Positions 36,500 to 48,238 of a stretch of 64,000 nt of DNA are shown one piece after another (the first letter of the stretch is position 1; each line of letters opens with the position of its first letter). The notes beneath the pieces are model-generated. The model was not told the DNA's origin. It saw only the letters and a program-made list of their open reading frames with translations, and did not search any database. Origin of the DNA: Marvania coccoides. Lineage: Eukaryota; Chlorophyta; Trebouxiophyceae; Chlorellales; Chlorellaceae. The translations under genes and the position numbers were made by a program. The stretch is taken from NCBI GenBank assembly GCA_963854735.1, contig OY978097.1:3162001-3226000 (forward strand), written 5' to 3'.

Positions 36500-37617
36500 A
36501 TGTTGCCCTCAGCGCCGCTGACGAGCGTTTCGTTCAAGCCAATGGCCGCGCCCATGGCAGCGCTTCCGAAATCTACCGTGAACAACCGCAATGCGCGCTC
36601 GTGCGTCGCTGCACGTAAGTTTTGCAATCCCATCTCGGCAGCACCTCCTGAGCCAGCCTGCATCAGGGATCGCGCTTGCGTACGCAGCCTTTGATTCACG
36701 AAGCATGCGCCGATACCCTTCAACCGTGCGATCGATGCGCATCGCCCCATTATTTTCCCCTCTCCACTCTCCTGCCTTGCAACTCCGCCCTCTCACTCCC
36801 CACCCCGATTTCTCTTCATTTCCCAGGCTCGGTCAACGGCAGCAACGCCCTGGTGGAGCTCCTCCAAAACGTTGCCAACGGCGTGCTCACAGCTGAAGAT
36901 GCCGCCGTGCAGCTCAACCAGGTGCCCTCCCAGGCCGGCGAATCCTCCCTCAGCAAAGCCGACTTCCCCGAGGTGGTGTGGGGCGAGGGCAAGACCCCCC
37001 AGCAGATCGCCACCAACCTGGAGCGCATCGCCTCACGGCAGGGCATGGCTGCTGCCACCCGCGTGCACCCTCTCGTCGCCAACCAGGTGCTGCAGATCCT
37101 CCCCGAAGCGTCCTACTCTGACGTCGCCCACTGCGTCATCTACAAGTCCTCCATCGTGCGGCAGCAGAAGCTCCCCGGCACAGTTGCCATCATCTCGGCA
37201 GGCACAGCGTCGCCGCAGGTGGTGGAGGAGTGCCGCCTCATGCTGCAGGCCACCGGGTGCTACTGCTTCAAGCTCCCCGAGTCCGGGGTCATGGGCATGC
37301 ACCGCATCGTAGCCAATTTGGACGCTGTGCGCGCCGCCGACGTGGTCATTTGCGTGACTGGCATGGACGGAGGCATCACCTCGGTGGTGGCAGGGATGGT
37401 GGAGTGCCCGGTGGTGGCGCTGCCCACCAGCACGGGCTACGGCACCGCGTTCTCGGGGGTGGCCCCGCTGCTGGCGGCGCTCAACTCGTCGGCGCCTGGC
37501 GTCACAGTTGTGAACATCGATTCTGGGTTCGGGGCGGCCATGTCTGCGTGGCGTATGCTGAAGAACTCGGCGAAGATCAGGATGGCCATGCAGCAGGCTG
37601 AGGCCGCCAACGCTTGA
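36500..37617 (+). CDS. LarB-like protein (AIR carboxylase/PurE-related), plastid-directed
   Basis: Two exons: 36500-36614 and 36827-37617; 301 residues. Bacterial LarB makes the nickel-pincer cofactor precursor by carboxylating and hydrolysing nicotinic acid adenine dinucleotide. Family landmarks are DFPEVVWGEGKTPQQI, GTVAIISAGTASPQVVEE, ESGVMGMHRI, ADVVICVTGMDGGITSVVAG, PVVALPTSTGYGTAFSG and VVNIDSGFGAAM. The first exon encodes a Met/Ala/Ser/Pro/Lys-rich leader ending in RSCVAA, typical of a chloroplast transit peptide, so the start at 36500 is used. At the position of the bacterial NSCAPG motif this protein reads NSSAPG, so the Cys I believe is the reactive one is a Ser. A true LarB activity is therefore uncertain. 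No LarC or LarE homologue is in the window. Confidence 0.85.
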
Positions 37618-37906
37618 AATCATTAAATAGGCTTCACCTAATATATATAGAGCAAAAACTACCTTTTATTCTTTGTTTTTTCGTCAATTTAGTGGGAAAT
37701 CTCGTTGCGTTTTGCTGCTCTCCACCCTTAATTTAGCTGTATTTTTTGTGCCCCTCTGCATTGCCTGGGAGGGTGCCTCTCATTTGATTTTTCCCTTTTC
37801 AAAAAATGATATATACTTTGTTCTTCTTGCTTGCTTGTTCTCCACATTTTTGTCGGGTTTTCACATAGAGAAGAGTATTTTTGAGATGTTCTCTTTTTTT
37901 ATAATG

Positions 37907-37942
<36 letters not shown>

Positions 37943-37957
37943 TGCGAATTTATTTCT
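37618..37957. other. Convergent spacer with a (CA)n microsatellite
   Basis: 340 AT-rich bases between the LarB-like stop and the NUP205 stop, holding both 3' UTRs and the dinucleotide repeat at 37909-37940. Confidence 0.45.
37909..37940. repeat. (AC)16 microsatellite
   Basis: Sixteen uninterrupted AC units ending 17 bases before the NUP205 stop codon complement, so it lies in that gene's 3' UTR. Confidence 0.95.
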
Positions 37958-40900
37958 TCAGCTGAGAGTCCACGGCCGCCGCCGAGACACAGCCTCGTGC
38001 GTGGCCAGAATTGCCTCTGCTCGTTCCACAGCAGCGGCAACCTCCAGACGGCGGAGCACCTCGGCCCCTCCTTGGCCTAAACCTTCTACCTCTGACAGGC
38101 GCCCTGCCGTGCGCAGCATGCTCACCATCAACCGCAGCACTCGCAGCACAGCAGGGTCTGCCGCGCCTCGGCCCAGCCCCAGGATTGAGTCCACGCCTTC
38201 GATACACCGCGACTGCAGCGTGCGCAGCACCGCCGCTTCTGGCCACTCGGGGCCCAGCGCTGCTGACTCAGCCTCGCTCAGCTCGGGGGCGGTGGTGAGC
38301 TGGAAGGCCAGAGCGTACTGAGCGCACGCGTACAGCTGCTCCGCCATCTCCCACGCGAGCGAGCTGGAAGGGTTCGAAGAGGCACCAAACCAGCCAAAGC
38401 TCAGCGTGGATTGGCTGGGGGGCGGGGCGGCGGCAGCGGCACGTTCCGCAGCAGACACAGGCCCGCACACCACGTCTGCCGGCTCAGCCAAGAACCGCAG
38501 CAGTGCGGCGCTGGCGCGCCGGAACGCCGGCAGCGCGTGCGGCAGGGCCATCCGCCACTGCCCTCCCGCAGCTGCCGCCACCCCACACAGCAAAAACAGC
38601 GAATATCGGGTCTCCTGCGCCATGGCCAGCGTCACCGGCTGCCCTGCACCGCCCTCCGGAGGCTCCACGGCGAGCAGCAGCCGCGGGTCCATGCGCACAG
38701 CGGCCTGCAGGGCGGCACCTTCCACTGCAGGCATGCCGGGCGCCGCTGCCAGCAGCAGTCCCAGAAGCGCCAGCGTGGCGCACCACAGCCTGTGGGAGGT
38801 GGCTGGGGCGCCATCCGCGGCCGAGTACGCGCGGGAGTAGTCTGTTGTGGCTGGGGCCGCTTCTGGCTCCAACAGGTCTCGGCTGAGCTGCCCCGCCAGC
38901 GACAGCAGCAGCGCAGGCAGACCCTGCTGCACCAGCATCGATGCGCCAGCAGGGAACTGCGCGGCCTGCAGCGCCATCAGCAGCACCGCTTCCTCCAGCG
39001 TAGACGGCTGCTTGAGGGGGCTGGCAGCTGCCATTGCTGGCTCGCTCTCGCCCTTGCTACCGACTAATTTCAGCCCTTGGCCTTGCTCCATTGCAGCCAC
39101 CGCGGCAGTCAGCGCCCGCCCAAAGTCAAAGTGGTGCTGCAGCAGCGGCAGCCACGCTTCAGGCGGCACAGCGCGCTCTGCGAGGCCAGACACCAGCGCC
39201 GCTGCTGCCACCGCCACGCCTCGCTGGCTGGTGGTGGAGGCGGGTCCAGTTTCGTCTATAAGGGCCAGTAAGCTAGGGATCAGGTGCAGAGCAGCATGTT
39301 GCACCTGCTGCGCTGCGGGAGACGGCGGCGCAGCAGCTACGGTTTCCGGCCCTGCAGGCAGCGCCGCCACGGCAATGAGGCAGGAAGCCAGCAGGCACTT
39401 GGAGGCGATGGTAACGGCGTGGTCCTCGCCTCCTTCCGGCAGCAGCCTGCGGGCATCGATCCAGTTTGCTGCGAGCAGCAGGGTGCGGGCGCAGGCGGCT
39501 GCAGCAGCATCGGCGCTCTCCAGCTTTTGCCGCCGGCGCAGCATCACCAGCCCGACCTGCGCTGCAGCGGCAGCTGCATCCAAGTGGATGCCATGCAAAT
39601 CGATGACCGAAGCAGCAACTTCCTGCTTTGGTGCAGCTCGCCTCTGAGCGGTGGCCACCACTGCGTCGACGATCGATTCCACCACCGCCTCAGCCGCTGC
39701 CACGTCAGCTTCGCTTGCCGCATCGCTCTGTTTCACGCCCCCCTCCTTATTCTTATTCAGCCGCTTCGCCCTTAGGCCCTCTGCCACAGTCACCAACGAT
39801 TTCAACGCTGCTGCCGCGTCGCTGCGAGCCTCCTCGAGGGAGCACCCCAAGCTCGCAGCAGACAGCAGCGCGCTGAGGTCCTCCAGTAGCCGAGCGTCGT
39901 GTGCCAGTGCTGCCCCCACTCGCTTGTTGAGCAGCGCTCCGTCAAAGATGTAGCGGGGACCGAATGGCCCCGCTGCGCGCGTGGGCACCTCGGCTTGGCT
40001 CAGCATGCCTTCAGACAGCGCGCGCAGCACGGGGCGGGCTCGCAACGCCTCCTCTCCGCTCGCGCCCATTGCCGCCGCAGCCAGCCCCTCCAGGACGACG
40101 GTTGCATCCCTCTCAGAGCGACAATAATTCAAGTCTGGGGCGGCGGCGGCAGCCAAACAGGCCGGCAGGGAAGGCCCAGCTTCCAGGGCCGCACGCAGCA
40201 CATCTTCCTCCAGCGACACCGCCAGGATCTCTGCTGCTGCGGCTGCTGCCATGCGGCTGGCATCGCCCAGCGCTGTTGCAGTGGGCAATACAAGACAGTA
40301 CCGCTTCATCAGCGCCGGTACTGCAGCGGTCAGCCCCCCGGACATGAGCTCCTCCAGCCGTGCGGGCATGGGCTCCATTGCGGCCGAGCACTCAGCGGTG
40401 AGCACCTGCAGCGCCGCCGCCTCTGCCGCCACCCGCCAGCAAGCCGCTTCCATCTCGCGTTGCGTCGTCTCTGGGCTGGAGCCGTCGGTTTCCATCGGGG
40501 TCTTTATCGCCCCGCCGACAGCGCCTGCTTCTACCACCCGCACCACGGCATTCCAAAACCCAGGCTGGCGGCAAAGCGCAGACAGCGCTCGATACGCAGG
40601 GCCCCCTGACTGCCACAGCGCCGCCACCACGCCCAGCGCCTTGGCCAGCGCAAAGGGCGCGCTGCGGTGCAGGCTCTCCCCCTGCTCCACAATGGCCCAC
40701 AGAGCGTCCAGGCAGCTGGGTCCAGCTGGAGGATCCTTGGCAGCGCCTGCCTCTGTCTTCACGAGGGGTTTCCCTGCTGCCTCGGCATTGCCGCTCTTGT
40801 TCTCCTACACAACAAAATGAGTAATGAGTAATGAGCACATTAGAGAAAGAAAGATGCGTGAAATAATTAATAAAAGAATTTAAAACATATTTATGCTTAT

Positions 40901-43900
40901 TTTACCTTGTCGGAGCTGGCTTCAAGAGGAGAGGGAAACAGTAGGGCGTCCAGGAGGCTGGGATGGCGGTGCACCGCGGCGCCAATCACGTCGCAAGCAG
41001 CGCTGAACAGCACATCGCATGACTGGGCGGTGGCGGGGGAAAGCGCCTCGGCCAGCGCAGCCTTGGCACCTGCAGCCACCCTGGGGCCGTCATGCGGTAG
41101 CAGCGCTACCATGGGCACGTCAGGGGCGGTGGCAGCGGCTGCAACGGCGAACGAGTGCATGGCACGCACGACAAGCGCCCTCTTTTTGGCGCCAAAATAA
41201 GGGTAGGTGAGGAAGGAAAGCAGTGTGGCGGCGGGAGGGAGGTCGCCTGCGGTCTGCGACTGAGCCCTGAGGAATGCCCCTGGCGCCAGCAGCTGTGAAG
41301 GGTCGTCGGCAGCGTCAGGCGGCAACAGCACAGGCACCAACCGCAACCAAGCCCCACAGCACTTTTCAGCAGCCTCCACCCGCCCCACCAGGCGTTGGTT
41401 CTGCGCCATGGCCTCCAGGCTGCGCGCGTCCGGCGGCAGCAGCGGCAGCAGGCAGGCAGCAGCGCCAGAATACGAGCTCAGCACCGCTACCACTGCAGCA
41501 GCGACTCCGCTGTCGTTAGAACTATTTATGCTTCGCTGAAAATCCGATGGTGCTGCCAGCAGCGCCTCTCTGACGACAGTCAAGCACGCGGCAGCTAGGC
41601 GCCACCGATCCGCCCCATCCTCGTACTTGCGGTGAGGCAGCTCTGGCATGACGTGCTGCATGACGTAGGTCACCAGCGGCGAAAGCGCGGGGGAGGGGCA
41701 CCCTGCCTGCAGCAGCGCCGTCAGCAGGTCCAGCAGCTCTTGCGTCCCCGGGTACCGCCCAGCCTCGCCTTCCACGCTATGCAGGCAGCGCAGCGCCGGA
41801 GAGTCTAGCAGAGGTCCCCCGGGGGCTCGCGCTGCCAGGCTCACGTCCAGGGGGGTGATTTCCAGCGCGCGAAGGAGCGCTGCGGTCACCCTGCCGGGGG
41901 AAGAAGGAACGAAAGAGGTGCACACTCGCATGCAGTGCGCCACCGTGCCCATTGCGTGCATCCCATGTGGGGCCAGCAACAGCGTCGATAGGAGCTGGCA
42001 GGCGAGGTCCAGCGCGTCTGCGCCGCTGTGCAGCCCGGCTCCGTTGCTGCTGCTAAAATGCACTTTGGCACGGATCACCTCCACCGCCGTGCCCGCCGGA
42101 TCGCTGCAGCACAGGGTGGCCAGCAGTGCCACGGTGGCCTCGCACTCTGCAAGCGCAGCTGCGCTGTCCCCACCGTTGCTGCCTTGCATGGCATGCAGCG
42201 CGCCAAACGCTCTGCACAGCAGCGCCCACTGCCCTGCCTCCTCCTCCAACGGCAACTGCCACTGCACAACATGCACGGCATGCCCACTGCGTCCCCACGC
42301 CCCCCATGCAGCCGAATCCAACGGCAAAATTTGGCCCGCCACTCCGGCAAACAGAGTCAAGCCAGGGGCGCCTGGCAGCTCCAGCTCCGCGGTGGAAACC
42401 ACCGCCTCGGGGTCTTCTCCCTGTGGGTCGATGCCAGGGTTGGGCAGCTCGTGCAGCCAGGTGAGCGTGGGACGGCGGCACAGGTAGGCATAGGCTGAGG
42501 CAGCAGCGGTGCGGGTGCCAGCAGCCAGCGCGGTCAGCAGGCGAAGCAACGGCAGCGGGAAGGCGGGGTACAGGGCCGCCAAGCCGTCGAGGAAGTGCAG
42601 GATGGGGGCATGTGCTGGGCAGCATGGGTCCATCCAAAAGGCGTCGCAGAGGCGGGGCTGGAGCGAAAACACATCGCACAGCGTGCCCACCACGAGATCC
42701 ACCTGCTGCGGGGCAATGGTGGCCGGGTCGAGCCCAAAAGCAGCCAGCACAGTGGCGGTGGCGCTGGCGACAATGGTGGCGGCAACTTCAGCGATGGCAG
42801 GCCTCAGGCCGGTGGGAGAGGCCAGATTGCGCAGCGCCGCGAGGGCGTGCGCCTGGTGCGCGCGTTCCGCGTGCTCCGTCGCCTGTGGCCTGCCTCCCAG
42901 CGTGAGCAGTGAGGCCCAAGCGAGGAGGACGCCTGCATGGGGGGCGCCCGGTGCTGCCCGCCACAACCGCAGCTCTGCGTCGACTTGGGGCTGGGTGCTA
43001 GGGTCGAAAAATGCGGAGGCAGACACCCCCAGGTCCCCTCCCTCGGCCACCGCCTCGAGAGTTTTGACATCCAGCGCCAAAACCTCCAGGAGCAGCATGG
43101 CGGCCTGGATACAATAGGTGTAGAATTGACATTTTGAGGTTGGAAAGGGGGTGCTAGATATAATACTGGGCATTATTTATCTAATGCAGCTAAACAACAA
43201 GAAAAGCAGCTGCGACGAATAAAAAAGCAAGGGAACAACAATGAAGAGTTACAAATAACTATAACGAGGGCTCACCAGCTTGATGGAGAGGTGCGCAATG
43301 GATGCAGCGGCGGAGTTGTCTGCCTCGGAGGGCGGCGGCGCCGAGAAGAGGCGAACATTAAACACTCGAGCCAGCTCTAAAAACCTCTGCGGGGTGCACT
43401 GCTTTCGGGGGTGGAAATAAATCAACGCCAGAATAGTTAGCAGCACGTTGCGCTCCAGGGCAACGGTCTCTTCGGCCGCAAAAGACCGTCCTTCTGCCGC
43501 TTTGGCTGCCGCGCCGCCCACCACAAACGGTCCTGCGCCGCCGCTGCTGCCGCCCTGCAAATTGCTTTTCAGTGCCTGCGCCGTCACCTCTTCCAGCCCA
43601 TCCGAGCCTCCCAGCAGCGATCCCAACACCTCCTCCACTGCAGTGGCAAAAGGGCCGGCTCCATTCACGTCCTCCTCCCCCAGCCACAGCAGGTCCTCAA
43701 TGGACTGCAGCAGCAGCAGGCGCTCTTGGGAGTAGAACAGCGTCACCGCGCGCAGCTGGTCGGGGGTGAGACCCCGGCCGCCCTGGATGGCGGTGTCCAC
43801 GGCAGCAGTGGGGCTGGCTGGGCCGTTGGCTTGCCACCGTGTCAGCAGAATGTAGGCTTGCACTTCGTCCAAATCCTAAAGGGAGAAATGAGGTAAATGA

Positions 43901-44254
43901 GTAGGGTATTGGGGTGATGAAAATGCTAGTTTGTTTCTTATTATTTCCTAATATTTTTTGTACCAGTGCTTTGCTGACAGAGAGCACAGGGTCCCGCAGG
44001 GCAGCCTGCACGGTCTCCTCTTTGCCGCCGCCCAAGCTCAGGCGCGTGGCCTCTCCTGCAATGGCCTTCTTTGACCCCTCATTGGGAGTGCAAAAGCCTG
44101 CAAGCCCCTTTGCAAGCCACGGCGTGTACTCGACGAGCGTCGATTTGAAGGCTGCGACGTCGCAGGTGGCTGGATCGAGTTTGATGGATTCCAACGCTTC
44201 ATACAGCGCTTTTAGGGGTGGCCAGTGCAGCTGTTCGGCGTTAAAGGTTGACAT
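37958..44254 (-). CDS. NUP205: Nuclear pore scaffold protein NUP205 (Nup192 family)
   Basis: Four exons: 44254-43964, 43875-43276, 43104-40906 and 40804-37958, all phase 0; 1,978 residues, normal for NUP205. It is a large alpha-solenoid of the inner ring of the nuclear pore, binding NUP93 and NUP35. The best evidence is the N-terminal quarter: LSVSKALDLDEVQAYILLTR, then LTPDQLRAVTLFYSQERLLLLQSIEDLL, a pattern I associate with the Nup205/192 D1-D2 regions, plus size and continuous helical, Leu/Ala-rich sequence throughout. The third and fourth exons are very Ala/Gln-rich. The last 20 residues are basic. Other giant helical proteins are possible but less likely. Diverges from the CSK gene by 235 bases. 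Confidence 0.72.
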
Positions 44255-44489
44255 TTTTTAATAGACTTTGATCAAAATAATGTATTAGAGAGGCAGCATG
44301 TGTTATAATTTTAATATAAACATGTGCATGAAGACCATCATATTCATGATTATAAAGTAATACAAATAAGTATCTTTAAAATTTGAGGAAAATGAAGGAA
44401 AACGACGAAAGGAGTGTGCGTGGCCCACGCACTCGGCTTATTTCATTGTTTTAATATTCATATTGGTCTGATATTCGTGTGTGTACACG
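44255..44489. promoter_or_regulatory. Short divergent spacer, NUP205 and chloroplast sensor kinase
   Basis: Only 235 bases separate the two start codons, so the two genes probably share a bidirectional promoter. No motif was recognised. Confidence 0.4.
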
Positions 44490-46399
44490 ATGGAGGGTAT
44501 GCCTCGAGCCCCCTCTCGTCCTTTGGCAGAAAATCCTGTAGCATTTCGAATATTTCCACCAAGACCAGCCCGCTGCTCCCCTCCTGCTTACACTCTGTAT
44601 CGGGGGGCCAATGTGGCTTTTTCCACATCTCGCAGACCCTTTCAGATCAACTCATATCGTGCAGGTGATTTTTTTGTGTGTCTCTCGATGTTTCGACTTC
44701 ATTATATCCTGCACAGATCTCACCCATTGTGCACTGTTCTGTAGACTCTGATGCAGCTATGATGGCCAGCCTGGCCTCCTCCATCGACGATGAAAACCAA
44801 TTCTTGCCGAACAATTCCGCTGAGCCCGCCGCTGCCTTGGCACCATCAAACGAGCTGCGCGAGCTCTGCCACCTCCAGCTCAACATGCTCATCGGCCAGT
44901 TGGAGTCGCGCGCCCACGCCATCAAAGCCGAAATGGCGGTGCGCTGTGCTGTGTATCGTCGCTCACCCGCCAGCCTGCCTTCGGGGCAGATGCAGCTGCA
45001 GTTGGTGGCAGCCAGCGACGCTCGAGAAGCTGAGGCTGTTTCCCAGCGAGAAGACCTCATCCTGGGCCTGCCAGATGCCAACGAGGAGTACCAAGAGGCG
45101 TGGCTGGTGGATCAAAATTTGATAGTTCTTCCCGACAGCGGTGGGCTGGTGCTCCCGTTGGCCCACAACTCTTTCCTCGTTGGGCTCCTGGTGGTGGAGT
45201 GCTGCGAGCCGGATGGTGCCGGCCGGGGCCCCTTGCTGCAGCCACCAGCGTGCGCTGTGTTCACCCCAGCGGACATGGCGTTGATCAAACAAATGGGGAC
45301 AGCGCTGGCGTTAGCGTGCGCCCTGGACCTGCGAGCGGCGCTGGAGCGAGCTGGGCACGCGGTACGGAGGCGAAAGGTGCAGGGTCTGGTGCGACAGGCC
45401 CGCAAACCGCTGTCGACGCTGCGCACGCTGGGCGCCATGCTGGCGCCGCGGCTGCAGGCTGGCGAGCCTGAGCGGGACATGACTGACAGCATTGTGGCGC
45501 AGGGGCAGCGGCTGGGGGACATTGTGAGTGCGCTGCAAGCCTACCTGGCGCCTCCCATGCCGGCTGTGCGCATCGGAACGGCACAGCAGCAAGCCCCGCT
45601 GCCGCCGCCACGAGTCCCCAGATTCGCCTCCGTCTCTTCTTCTTCTGGCAGCGACAGCGACGACAGCATAGGCGGTGGCCCGCCAGTCATGAATATGCTG
45701 CAGCCGGCGCTGCCTTCCAGCTCAATAGGCGGCGATTACTGGGGGCCTGCCCCTCAATCGCAGCCGCCGCTGTCGTCAGGCAACCCCAGCAGCGCCAGTT
45801 CTTCCTCTGCTTCGCGCCGAAACGTTGAGATTATGAACGACGCGTCATCGGCGCTGCTCCCCGCCATTGCGCTGGCCCCCACGCTGCTGCCGCTGGTCGC
45901 CAGCGCCAGAAACTTTGCGTCCGTCAGTGGGGTCACCTTCCTCACCGCCTCTTCGGGCATCAACAGCGTCAGCAGCAGCATAGACGACGCTGACATTCTG
46001 CTGCCCTCTGCAGAAGCTGCTGCGGTGCCGGTGGAGCCGATTGTGCTCAAGCGGATGCTGAGCCAGCTGCTGGACGGAACCATGGCGTGCGCGGCGCGAG
46101 GTGACTGCATAGAGCTCGCGCTGGAGGAGGAGAGCTGGGAGGGGCAGTCTGGGGTGGTGCTGGCCACTCGGTTGGCGCAGGCAGTGGGTCCTGGGCGGCA
46201 GGGCGCTGCCGTGGCGATGGATTCTGACGGCCACATTTTTTTGTCAGAATTTGGAGCGCTGTCGAGGCTTGCGCGGCAAACTGGAGGCTGGTTTGACGTC
46301 AAGGTTGAAAGGAACGTGGGGGCGGAGGGCGCCTCGACGCTGATGGCTGCGCTGTGGTTGCCGACGGCTGCTGCGCCCACAGACGCTGATGACAGTTGA
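44490..46399 (+). CDS. CSK: Chloroplast sensor kinase (CSK)-like protein
   Basis: Two exons: 44490-44664 and 44745-46399; 609 residues. CSK is a plastid two-component-like kinase that links plastoquinone redox state to transcription of photosystem genes. The first exon gives a chloroplast-type leader rich in Arg/Pro/Ser (AFRIFPPRPARCSPP). The acceptor at 44743-44744 was chosen over a closer AG because only it keeps the frame. A GAF-like domain follows (about 75-260, including GGLVLPLAHNSFLVGLLVVE). Next is a dimerisation-helix region, VRQARKPLSTLRTLGAMLAP, in which no His is present at the phosphoacceptor site. A long Ser/Pro linker leads to a degenerate ATPase-like domain. A second possible start is the ATG at 44499. 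Confidence 0.78.
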
Positions 46400-46783
46400 T
46401 AATAATTGATATATATATATATATATTTTTTTTTATTGACCCATTTACAAATAATAATTGTTGAAATAGATATACGTTATTATAGCTGAACAGCATAATT
46501 GGCATGCTGCAGCTGTTCCAGCCCTGGCTGGATTCCTCAAGGATCCATTCAATTTAATGGAAAGTCCTAGCCAGGCGCATCCATAGCAGGAAGTGGAGTG
46601 CACAAAAGACATTGCAATAAATAATCACGAAGTGACAAGAATGAATTAGTGGGGAAGAGACAATTTTCTGAATACACGATTTAGGTGGGGAAAAGCAAAA
46701 TGTATGCATTTTTGGGTGTCGGTGGAAGAGATAAAAAGACACGGTTCCTTTTCCTTAGACCAGTCCGCAGCGCAATAGTGCAA
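46400..46783. other. Convergent spacer, CSK and fasciclin genes
   Basis: 384 AT-rich bases with a TA run followed by poly-T at 46409-46435; both 3' UTRs and nothing else recognisable. Confidence 0.4.
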
Positions 46784-47832
46784 TTAAGCGGCAGGCACCA
46801 GGACCTTGTTGATAACGTGGACAATGGCCGAGTTGGCTTTCACGTCAGCGACCAGCACCTTGGCGCGGTTGTTCCACTTCTTCTGGGGGTAGTAGACGAA
46901 CACAGTCTTGCCTGCAAACATATTAGAGATGCAAGCTGGTTACGGGGTTGTTCTACAATCACGCAAGCAAAGGCGTGCGCAGCCATGCATCCAACGAATG
47001 AGCAACTCACCGGAATTTGCTTTCTTGACCTTCAAGTTCTGGCCAAGCAGCGTCTCGACCTGAATTCACACATTTTTACAAAGGGAGAAGGGTTAAATAA
47101 TGTCACATGTGCGGTAAGCCGACCTAGAGAGCTGTCAACGCGCTTTGTATTGCCTTACCTTGACGATATGTTTGGGGATCTTTGAAGACGGGAGCCGGGC
47201 CGGGGAGATGACGTGGTACTTGAGCACGGCTTGCAGAAGGGCCTTGTCGGCCAGGAGCTGCTTGGCGGTCACGCCGAGGGCCTTCAGCAGCTTTGCGAAC
47301 GCAGCATTGGTAGGCGCAAAGACCGTGCCTTTGAAGTGGGGGTCGTCAAGGAGAGGCTTGAACCCAGCAGCGTCGATGGCGGCAACAAGCGTCGTCAGAC
47401 CTGCCTTCTTGGCGGTGTCATACACCGAAGCGGCTTCGCTTCCTGCACGAAAAGAGGCGTGGGAGCAGAGATAGACGGCAGGTGAGAAAGTGAAGGGGGA
47501 AGGCGAGAACGCCGTTCTAAAACGCTTATTAGACACGCTGATACACATAATTGACGTAATGCCCTTTGGATGGCCTTTATTTACTAAGAAAACGAAACGC
47601 GGCGAAATAAGTGGAAGGTGGTTCAGAGTGATTAGTGGTTCAGAGTGAGAAAAGGTGCGGGAGGGAATCACAGAGCTGTCAACCCCAAGTCAGATACGCT
47701 GTAGCAGATTTATCGAGCTTGAGAGTCGCAGTGCAGAGCGAAATATGAGGAAGAACTTTGGGCAGATGAGATCTTAATAAACTTACCAGCAACCAGCGCC
47801 AGCAGGAGGACGACAGCGATAGAGGTCTTCAT
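46784..47832 (-). CDS. Secreted single-domain fasciclin (FAS1) protein
   Basis: Four exons: 47832-47787, 47442-47159, 47059-47011 and 46911-46784; 168 residues. FAS1 domains mediate cell adhesion or wall association outside the cell. A signal peptide (MKTSIAVVLLLALVAGSEAA) leads into one complete FAS1 domain: AAIDAAGFKPLLDDPHF, the H1 motif FKGTVFAPTNAAFAKLL, LLQAVLKYHVI, and the H2-like ending ANSAIVHVINKVLVP. There is no membrane segment or GPI tail, so it is probably soluble and secreted. The mature protein is very Lys/Ala-rich. The short 49-base third exon keeps the frame (VETLLGQNLKVKKANSG). Confidence 0.93.
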
Positions 47833-48238
47833 TGCAGCAGCTATTTCACACCAAATTCAGACAGAAAACAATGAGAATGCGTGGCGTAGTAGGGACTTTG
47901 TGTACCGCGGCCAGCTAACTTCGCCTACGGAAGCTGCACTTTCAGCCACAAAAAAATAGCTAATTTCGTTTGTACCCATGTCGAGCACATGTCGACTCTC
48001 TACTTTTGCTGTCGTAACGCCAATTCGGGTCATTTTCAGAATTTCAGAATTTGAAAAGATCGATGTCGTTCGTCAGCAGTTGCTGAAGAAGCGTTCAAAA
48101 TAATCCATTTTTTTGAATAATTAACCCAGCCAATAATTCACATTTACGACCGTTAATCGCAAGCATGGCATATGGCACGGTCAGCATGATAAAAAACCAG
48201 AGTGCCCCTGCCGGCGGAAAATTCCTCCATTTCTGTAA
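47833..48238. other. Spacer: fasciclin promoter and DUF455 3' UTR
   Basis: 406 bases. It contains a short palindromic pair of GTCGAGCACATGTCGACTC-like sequence near 47980-48000; otherwise nothing recognised. Confidence 0.4.

Noticed and set aside
36500..37617. Recent bacterial transfer or contamination for the LarB-like gene
   Set aside because: It has a spliceosomal intron, a transit peptide and the same codon style as its neighbours, so it is a resident nuclear gene.
37909..37940. Repeat array as CRISPR or telomere
   Set aside because: It is a simple AC dinucleotide run without spacers; no CRISPR-like or TTTAGGG array occurs anywhere in the window.
44723..44744. Closer splice acceptor (CTGCACAG) for the second CSK exon
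   Set aside because: It would shift the frame relative to the transit-peptide exon; the acceptor ending at 44744 keeps it.
29433..46399. A functional cluster of photosynthesis redox genes (PTOX, CSK, LTO1)
   Set aside because: They are separated by unrelated housekeeping genes on both strands and over 30 kb; nothing supports co-regulation.
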